Shown in pieces: positions 1 through 4,161 of a stretch of 6,344 nt of DNA. Source of the DNA: an uncultured Collinsella sp. GTDB lineage: Bacteria; Actinomycetota; Coriobacteriia; Coriobacteriales; Coriobacteriaceae. The notes beneath the pieces are model-generated. The model saw only the letters and a list, made by a program, of their open reading frames with translations. It was not told where the DNA came from and did not search any database. The translations under genes were made by a program, and so were the position numbers. Each line of letters starts with the position of its first letter. Positions within the stretch are counted from its first letter, which is position 1. Where the stretch lies: positions 1 through 6,344 of the forward strand of contig CABUZD010000099.1 of NCBI GenBank assembly GCA_902495945.1. The letters run 5' to 3'.

Positions 1-459
1 CGAACGCGCGGCGCCGTGGTGGACCAGAGCCTGCAAACGGGCGTGCCGGGCATCTTTGCCTGCGGCAACGTGCTGCACGTGCACGACCTGGCCGACAACG
101 TGACGACCGAGTCCGAGCGCGCCGGTGCGGCAGCGGCGGCGTGGGCTCTGGGGACCGGCGCGGGCGCCGTTCCGGACTGCGAGCTCGCCGTCTCCCCTGC
201 CGGCATTGCGGGATACGCGCTGCCGGGACGCTTTACGGCTGTGGCACTCACCAAGCTCAACTTCCGCGTACGCCGACCCGTCGACGCCGCCCGCGTGCGC
301 ATTCTGGCAGGCGGCGAGGAACTGTATGCAGTCAAGGTCCGCCCGTTTAAACCGAGCGTAATGGAGAGTTTCCCGCTACCGGCGAAGGTGATACAGCGCG
401 CACTCGACATGGGCGTTAGCGAGATAGTCCTATCCGTCGATCCCGTTGAGGAGGCATAA
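1..459 (+). CDS. NAD(P)/FAD-dependent oxidoreductase, C-terminal part (5' end outside window)
   Basis: The frame is open from the left edge, giving the last 152 residues of a longer flavoprotein. Visible residues 14-23 (GVPGIFACGN) are the closing FAD-binding motif of the pyridine-nucleotide disulphide oxidoreductase fold, with Asn where most relatives have Asp. The following HVHDLADNVTTESERAG stretch is typical of the flavoprotein subunit found beside GlpA-like glycerol-3-phosphate dehydrogenases and DUF1667 proteins in anaerobes. The last 80 or so residues form a small C-terminal domain ending in DPVEEA. By family, it is a cytoplasmic or membrane-associated flavoenzyme passing electrons between a substrate dehydrogenase and NAD(P) or another carrier; the substrate cannot be read from this fragment. 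It is almost certainly co-transcribed with the DUF1667 gene, which begins 3 bp after its stop. The glycerol-3-phosphate link is inference, because the upstream genes are not in the window. Confidence 0.85.
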   Translation, partial: RTRGAVVDQSLQTGVPGIFACGNVLHVHDLADNVTTESERAGAAAAAWALGTGAGAVPDCELAVSPAGIAGYALPGRFTAVALTKLNFRVRRPVDAARVRILAGGEELYAVKVRPFKPSVMESFPLPAKVIQRALDMGVSEIVLSVDPVEEA

Positions 460-462
460 ACC

Positions 463-861
463 ATGAGCACGAACGCGATTGAAACGCTACAGTTCAACTG
501 CACCACCTGCCCATCCGAGTGCCTCCTAACCGTAGAGGTAGAGCGTGACGCCGATGGCTACGTTGCGGCGGTGCGCTCCGTAACCGGCAACAACTGCCCG
601 CGTGGTGATAAGTTCGCACATCAGGAGCTCACCTGCCCCATGCGCGTACTCACGACGACCGTGGCAGTATCTGGCGGCGACGAAGCCCTGCTCCCCGTGC
701 GCACCGCCGAAGCCATCCCGCTAGAACTCCACGCCCAAGCCATGGCCCTCATCCGCGGACTAGTGGTCAAAGCCCCCATCCGCATGGGCGACGTCGTGCT
801 AGAGAACCTCCTAGACACCAACATCAACCTAATCGCCAGCATGGACATCGACCCCGCCTAA
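463..861 (+). CDS. DUF1667 family protein, putative cysteine-cluster partner of the upstream flavoprotein
   Basis: A 132-residue protein with the DUF1667 pattern. CTTCPSEC (Cys13, Cys16, Cys20) lies near the N terminus, then GNNCPRGDKFAHQE (Cys45) and PMRVLTTTV (residues 59-67). The CxxCxxxC plus distant CxRG arrangement suggests a bound metal or Fe-S cluster; that is inferred from the spacing. A further cysteine, Cys58, directly precedes PMR. The C-terminal half (about residues 70-130) has no recognised catalytic motif and no membrane segment. The start is fixed by an in-frame TAA two codons upstream and by GAGGAGG at 448-454, eight bases before the ATG. In other genomes the family accompanies GlpA/GlpB-like flavoproteins, so it is probably a small electron-transfer or assembly subunit of that complex. 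The exact role is unknown. Confidence 0.85.
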   Translation: MSTNAIETLQFNCTTCPSECLLTVEVERDADGYVAAVRSVTGNNCPRGDKFAHQELTCPMRVLTTTVAVSGGDEALLPVRTAEAIPLELHAQAMALIRGLVVKAPIRMGDVVLENLLDTNINLIASMDIDPA

Positions 862-863
862 GC

Positions 864-892
864 AGCTAATTGAGGACGGGGCTCATTTAGCT
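864..892 (+). terminator. terminator-like hairpin after the DUF1667 gene
   Basis: Arms 864-874 and 882-892 pair at 10 of 11 positions (T870/T886 mismatch) around the 7-base loop GACGGGG, starting 2 bp after the stop codon. A competing stem CGGGG (877-881) with CCCCG (894-898) overlaps it. No T-run follows, so intrinsic termination is uncertain; the position is the main argument. Confidence 0.35.
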
Positions 893-909
893 ACCCCGCC
901 ATCCACCCT

Positions 910-994
910 GCCCTCATAAGTTGCGGTGAAATACGGACTGTTTTATGGCTTCAGGCCGCTAAACAGTCCGTATTTCACCGCAACTTATGAGGGC
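910..994. repeat. perfect long palindrome, copy 1 of a dispersed inverted-repeat family
   Basis: Arms 910-943 and 961-994 are exact reverse complements over 34 bp, separated by a 17-base spacer (944-960). The spacer can itself pair GGC (947-949) with GCC (955-957). The inner 25 bp of each arm recur at 2456-2522: the left arm matches at 24 of 25 positions and the right arm at 25 of 25. The element is intergenic, between two plus-strand genes. As RNA it would form a very stable stem, but no T-run follows, so it is not a classical terminator. A small non-autonomous mobile element or REP-like palindrome fits best. No target-site duplication is evident. Confidence 0.85.
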
Positions 995-1022
995 CGCATG
1001 GGATGCAAAGGAGTGTCCCAAA

Positions 1023-1054
1023 GTGCCAGCATAAAAGGAACGTCCCTATGTGCC
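1023..1054. repeat. degenerate palindrome upstream of the M24 peptidase gene
   Basis: Segments 1029-1039 and 1043-1053 pair at 8 of 11 positions around ACG. The centre AAAGGAACGTCCCT (1035-1047 and adjacent) resembles the AAAGGGACAGTCCCTTT centre of the perfect palindrome at 2190-2220. GTGCC at 1023-1027 and 1050-1054 and GGCAC at 1074-1078 give alternative pairings. It looks like a decayed relative of that element; this is based on limited similarity. Confidence 0.35.
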
Positions 1055-1097
1055 GGGTTTGGGATACCATGGTGGCACCCTAGCGAAAGGATGATTC

Positions 1098-2186
1098 ATG
1101 GCACATGTCAATGACCAGCGTGTGGCGCGCGTGCTCGATGCGCTCGAGGCTCAACACCCCGGCGCGCAGCTGCTCGTAAACGACCCGTGGTCGATTTATT
1201 ACCTGACAGGCTTTTATGCCGATATGTTCGAGCGTTTTTGCGGCGTGCTGCTTGCACGCGGCAACGAGCCCGTGATCTTGGTCAACGCGCTGCACCAGCT
1301 GCCCGAGTATGACAATGCCCGCGTTGCCTACCACACCGACACCGATGTCGTGGCCGACGCCATCGCGCGTGAGATCGACCCGACCAAACCGCTCGGCATC
1401 GACACCGTCATGCGCTCCGGCTTTTTGATGCCGCTCATGGAGCGCCACGCCGCCAGCGAGTTTTTCCTGGGCGACTTTGCCGTCACCGCCGCACGCACCT
1501 ACAAGGATGCCGCCGAGCAGGAGCTCATGCGCGTGTCCTCGGCCGCTAACGACGCTGTGATGGCCGACGCCATCAAGCTCGTCCACGAGGGCGTGACGGA
1601 GCGCGAGATTGCCGACCAGATGCTCGGCCTGTACCGCAAGCACGACTGCGAGGGCTTTAGCTTTCCGCCCATCGTGAGCTTTGGCGCCAACGCCGGCGAC
1701 CCGCACCACGAGCCCGACGACACCGTGCTCAAGCGCGGCGACGTGGTGCTGTTCGACATTGGTGGGCGTCATCGCAACTACTGCTCGGACATGACGCGCA
1801 CGTTCTTTTGGGGCGAGCCGGACGAGGAAACGGCGCGCATCTACGACATCGTGCGCCGTGCCAACGAGGCCGCCGAGGCGCTCATCGCACCGGGCGTGCG
1901 CATGTGTGACCTGGACCGCGCCGCACGCAACGTGATTGAGGATGCGGGCTATGGGCAGTACTTTACGCATCGCCTGGGACACTCAATCGGCTTGCAGGAC
2001 CACGAGCCGGGCGACGTTTCACTCGTCAACGAGCAGGTCGTAGAGCCGGGCATGACGTTCTCCATCGAGCCGGGCATCTATCTCCCCGGCCGCACCGGCG
2101 TCCGCATCGAGGACCTAGCCCTGGTGACCGAGAACGGCGTCGAGATTCTCAACGCCTACCCCCACGATCCGGTCCGCCTAGACTAG
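1098..2186 (+). CDS. M24B family metallopeptidase, Xaa-Pro aminopeptidase/dipeptidase type
   Basis: A 362-residue cytoplasmic peptidase that, by family, removes or cleaves residues next to proline using two divalent metal ions. The N-terminal creatinase-like domain (about residues 5-130) contains the characteristic WSIYYLTGF (31-39). The C-terminal pita-bread catalytic domain (about 138-355) carries all five metal ligands: Asp220 (FDIGG), Asp231 (SDMTRT), His295 (HRLGHSIGL), Glu324 (SIEPGIY) and Glu338 (RIEDL). It also has the substrate-side His203 (DPHHEP) and His302. The length matches the short PepQ/YqhT-like bacterial group rather than the longer PepP type. The start is firm: an in-frame TGA sits two codons upstream, and AAAGGA (1086-1091) lies six bases before the ATG. 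It stands alone between palindrome-rich gaps, so it is probably monocistronic; I see no convincing promoter in 995-1085. Choosing between aminopeptidase P and prolidase is not possible from sequence alone. Confidence 0.93.
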   Translation: MAHVNDQRVARVLDALEAQHPGAQLLVNDPWSIYYLTGFYADMFERFCGVLLARGNEPVILVNALHQLPEYDNARVAYHTDTDVVADAIAREIDPTKPLGIDTVMRSGFLMPLMERHAASEFFLGDFAVTAARTYKDAAEQELMRVSSAANDAVMADAIKLVHEGVTEREIADQMLGLYRKHDCEGFSFPPIVSFGANAGDPHHEPDDTVLKRGDVVLFDIGGRHRNYCSDMTRTFFWGEPDEETARIYDIVRRANEAAEALIAPGVRMCDLDRAARNVIEDAGYGQYFTHRLGHSIGLQDHEPGDVSLVNEQVVEPGMTFSIEPGIYLPGRTGVRIEDLALVTENGVEILNAYPHDPVRLD

Positions 2187-2189
2187 CCA

Positions 2190-2220
2190 ATGTGACAAAG
2201 GGACAGTCCCTTTGTCACAT
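2190..2220. repeat. perfect 15-bp-arm palindrome just after the peptidase stop codon
   Basis: Arms 2190-2204 and 2206-2220 are exact reverse complements around a single central A (2205). As RNA this folds into a 14-bp stem with loop CAG. It begins 3 bp past the TAG stop, the place of a terminator, but CCCACC rather than a T-run follows. The core GGGACAGTCCC flanked by AAA/TTT and GTGAC/GTCAC resembles REP-like palindromes known from many bacteria, so it may be a captured REP-type element serving as a 3'-end hairpin. The terminator role is inference. Confidence 0.7.
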
Positions 2221-2233
2221 CCCACCAACACCG

Positions 2234-2395
2234 CGCCACAAAAACGGCCTATCTACTACGTTTAACCCGCATGGGTCGACCATAACTGGTTTTTCGCAAA
2301 ATCTGCAAGCCGTCTACCTGCGGTTTTAATTTCGCGATTCTCGGCATGGTCGAGGGTAGTCGGTAAAACGTAGTAGATAGGCCCATTTCGTGGCG
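2234..2395. repeat. 162-bp imperfect long hairpin element between convergent genes
   Basis: Outer arms 2234-2263 and 2366-2395 pair at 27 of 30 positions, including an uninterrupted 18-bp block (2246-2263 with 2366-2383). In register with these, a second stem of 8 bp (2276-2283 with 2346-2353) continues the helix inside. The remaining centre (about 2284-2345) has no open frame of note. Ends that pair and a folded interior suggest either a miniature mobile element or a structured RNA. No transposase or target-site duplication is visible. It lies between the peptidase and folC genes, which converge. Confidence 0.75.
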
Positions 2396-2407
2396 AGCGA
2401 GTCAACT

Positions 2408-2435
2408 CGGGGCACAGGGCAGCCAAAAAGCCCCG
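2408..2435. other. small GC hairpin in the convergent gap
   Basis: CGGGGC (2408-2413) can pair with GCCCCG (2430-2435) over a 16-base loop. On the minus strand the sequence CGGGGCTTTTT follows the direction of folC transcription, but the T-run lies inside the loop rather than after the stem. Weak evidence for a terminator; it fills the space between two stronger inverted repeats. Confidence 0.2.
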
Positions 2436-2455
2436 TCCCAAATTGACCGCTTTTG

Positions 2456-2522
2456 AGTTGCGGTGATATACGGACTGTTTGAGGCTTCTGACTTGTAAAA
2501 CAGTCCGTATTTCACCGCAACT
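2456..2522. repeat. long palindrome, copy 2 of the dispersed inverted-repeat family
   Basis: Arms 2456-2480 and 2498-2522 pair at 24 of 25 positions (T2467 faces T2511) around a 17-base spacer, the same spacer length as in copy 1 at 910-994. The spacers share GGCTTC. The pairing that extends copy 1 to 34 bp is lost here because the outer left flank (2447-2455) has diverged. The right flank (CTGATGAGGG) still resembles copy 1. The element ends 16 bp beyond the folC stop codon, so transcripts from folC would fold into it; it may protect or terminate that message, though no T-run follows. Confidence 0.85.
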
Positions 2523-2538
2523 GATGAGGGGGGATGGG

Positions 2539-3882
2539 TTAGCGAAGCAGGCCGGCTACTTCGCCGGCTAGGGTAATGGTGCCGGCGGCTACGAAAGGCT
2601 CGCCGGCGGCATCGAGGGCCGCGAGGGCCTCGGACACACTCGGATATACGCCCGTGAGCTTATCGGCATCAACGAGGACGGCGAGCTCCTCTGCCGGCAG
2701 GGCGCGGTCGGAATCGGTCTGGGTCACGACGACGCGGGGGAACGCCGGAACCAAAACGTCGACGATGCCCGCCACGTCCTTATCGGCCAGCGCGGCACAC
2801 AGCAGCGTGGGGCGGTTCTTCACGCACGGATCGATCTCGTCCAGCGCGTTTACAAAGTTCTCGCAGCTCTGGGGGTTATGACAGGCGTCAATCAGCTTGA
2901 GCGGATCGGTCCCCAGCACGTCAAAACGACCAGGTGTGGGGCAGCCCATAAGCGAAGCATCCAGTGCCTCGTGGTCGAGCTCGCGGCCCAGATACCCCTC
3001 GCAAAGCATAATCGCGCACGCGGCATTCTGCGGCTGATAGGCCGGCTTGACCATGCTCGACGTATAGATGGCACGCGGCGTGGTGCAGCTAAACTCAACC
3101 GTATCGCCCACATGCGCCGGCACCTTAGTCGTAGCGTGACTTACCACGAGCGGCACGATGCCGCACTCGCGGCAGCGGGCATCCATCACGCGCTGAACGC
3201 TCGCCTCGTGCGTGCCCTCGCCCAAAACAACCAAGCGCCCGGGTTTGATAACCGCAGCCTTCTCCCCTGCAATGGCCTCGAGCGTGTCGCCCAAAATACG
3301 TATGTGATCGAGCCCGATGCCCGTAATGGCAACGGCGACGGGATCGGTCGCACTCGTGGCGTCCCAACGACCGCCCATGCCAACCTCGAGCACGGCAACA
3401 TCCACCGCGGCCTCGGCAAACACGACAAGTGCAGCAGCCGTCAGCAGGTCAAACGGCGTGATGGCATAGGCGCGCTCCCCCGCCGCCACACGACGGACAT
3501 TCACTCGATGCCCCGCCTCAACAGCGGCCGAAACGCCACGGGCAAACGCCTCGTCGCTCACGACGCGTCCATCGACCTCCATGCGCTCGGGGTAGCGAAC
3601 CAGCTGCGGTGACGTATACAGCGCGGTCTTGAGCCCCTCGCCGCGAAGGATGGCGGCCGAAAAACGCGTGGTCGAAGTCTTGCCATTAGTACCGGCAACC
3701 TGAATGCAATCGAAATACTCGTCCGGACGCCCCAACTCATCGAGCATATCGACAACCGTCTCGAGCAGAGGCCCAGCATCCCCAGAAATCCGCCCCGTAT
3801 CAGCAGCAAGTCCCACAGCCTCATCAAACGAAAGCAACTCAAACGAGAACGGCACAGAATACGACCCCGAACGCTTAGGCAT
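2539..3882 (-). CDS. folC: Bifunctional folylpolyglutamate synthase / dihydrofolate synthase
   Basis: A 447-residue Mur-ligase-fold enzyme. By family it joins glutamate to dihydropteroate and/or adds further glutamates to reduced folates, using ATP. In order (numbered from the ATG at 3882): P-loop AGTNGKTS (63-70), TSPQLVRYPERM (90-101), TPFDLLTAA (142-150), EVGMGGRWDATS (166-177), ITGIGLDH (186-193), LGDTLEAIAGEKAAVIK (197-213), YQPQNAA (282-288), PGRF (317-320) and the C-terminal-domain motif LIDACHNP (330-337). KTS in the P-loop and GMGGRWDAT match the actinobacterial type. Variations are Gln where TSPH is usual, and DACHN for the usual DGAHN. An ATG seven codons upstream (3903) is in frame, but it lacks a good ribosome site, while GAGGGG precedes the chosen ATG. 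The gene lies downstream of valS on the same strand, an order familiar from Firmicutes. Whether it has both activities cannot be decided here. Confidence 0.93.
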   Translation of the reverse strand: MPKRSGSYSVPFSFELLSFDEAVGLAADTGRISGDAGPLLETVVDMLDELGRPDEYFDCIQVAGTNGKTSTTRFSAAILRGEGLKTALYTSPQLVRYPERMEVDGRVVSDEAFARGVSAAVEAGHRVNVRRVAAGERAYAITPFDLLTAAALVVFAEAAVDVAVLEVGMGGRWDATSATDPVAVAITGIGLDHIRILGDTLEAIAGEKAAVIKPGRLVVLGEGTHEASVQRVMDARCRECGIVPLVVSHATTKVPAHVGDTVEFSCTTPRAIYTSSMVKPAYQPQNAACAIMLCEGYLGRELDHEALDASLMGCPTPGRFDVLGTDPLKLIDACHNPQSCENFVNALDEIDPCVKNRPTLLCAALADKDVAGIVDVLVPAFPRVVVTQTDSDRALPAEELAVLVDADKLTGVYPSVSEALAALDAAGEPFVAAGTITLAGEVAGLLR

Positions 3883-3892
3883 AAACCAAAGT

Positions 3893-3898
3893 CCCCTC
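3893..3898 (-). promoter_or_regulatory. ribosome binding site deciding the folC start
   Basis: Read on the minus strand, GAGGGG lies ten bases before the ATG at 3882-3880. The in-frame ATG at 3903-3901 is preceded only by GGGCCTCTTTTC, a poor match. The internal start is therefore preferred, removing seven residues (MLRGLWF) from the longest frame. Confidence 0.55.
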
Positions 3899-4031
3899 AA
3901 CATGAAAAGAGGCCCGAATCAACAACGAGCCCCTCCCATTCAAAATATCAGCCAAACACCGCTTTGCAGCGAGATCAAGGCATCAGCCATGTGGCCCTAA
4001 CCAACCAGATGCAAACGACAACGTAAACGAA

Positions 4032-4153
4032 CTGGGAGCGGCCCGACGCTTTGCTCGATACAAGTTCCGCACGCAAAGGACAGCACTAAATGTGCTGTCC
4101 GTCTTGCGCAGGACTGTTCGCAGTAGCGAGCAAAGCGTCGGGACGCGCCCCAG
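4032..4153. repeat. long imperfect hairpin in the valS-folC spacer
   Basis: Arms 4034-4057 and 4127-4150 pair at 22 of 24 positions, with a perfect 16-bp block (4042-4057 with 4127-4142). A one-base shift adds CTGGG (4032-4036) to CCCAG (4149-4153). At the centre, GGACAGCAC (4078-4086) pairs perfectly with GTGCTGTCC (4092-4100) over a TAAAT loop, and nearby GCAA/TTGC allows extension. The result is a nested outer and inner stem. It begins 8 bp past the valS stop. The rest of the spacer (3904-4031) holds no gene, no clear promoter and no T-tract. Possible roles are a 3' stabiliser or partial terminator for valS, or a miniature repeat element that landed between the two genes. Confidence 0.75.
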
Positions 4154-4161
4154 AGTAAACC

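Noticed and set aside
910..994. intrinsic terminator
   Set aside because: The stem is strong, but no T-run follows in either direction, and near-identical arms recur elsewhere, so repeat is the better label.
926..1114. 62-residue open frame on the plus strand
   Set aside because: It is made largely of the palindrome arms and spacer plus the peptidase leader; there is no ribosome site and no family resemblance.
1080..1982. 300-residue open frame on the minus strand
   Set aside because: It lies opposite the M24 peptidase gene, whose motifs are all intact. Its His/Val/Ala-rich translation has no recognisable domain, which is usual for antisense frames in GC-rich genes.
910..2522. CRISPR-like repeats, because the same 25-mers occur more than once
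   Set aside because: The repeats are paired palindromic arms in two distant places, not a regular array with unique spacers, and no cas gene is present.
2878..3612. 244-residue open frame on the plus strand
   Set aside because: It is antisense to folC, has no recognisable motif and is Arg/His rich, so it is a shadow of folC codon use.
3904..4031. folC promoter or T-box leader
   Set aside because: No convincing -35/-10 pair with normal spacing and no T-box landmarks were found. A valS T-box, if present, would be upstream of valS beyond the right edge.
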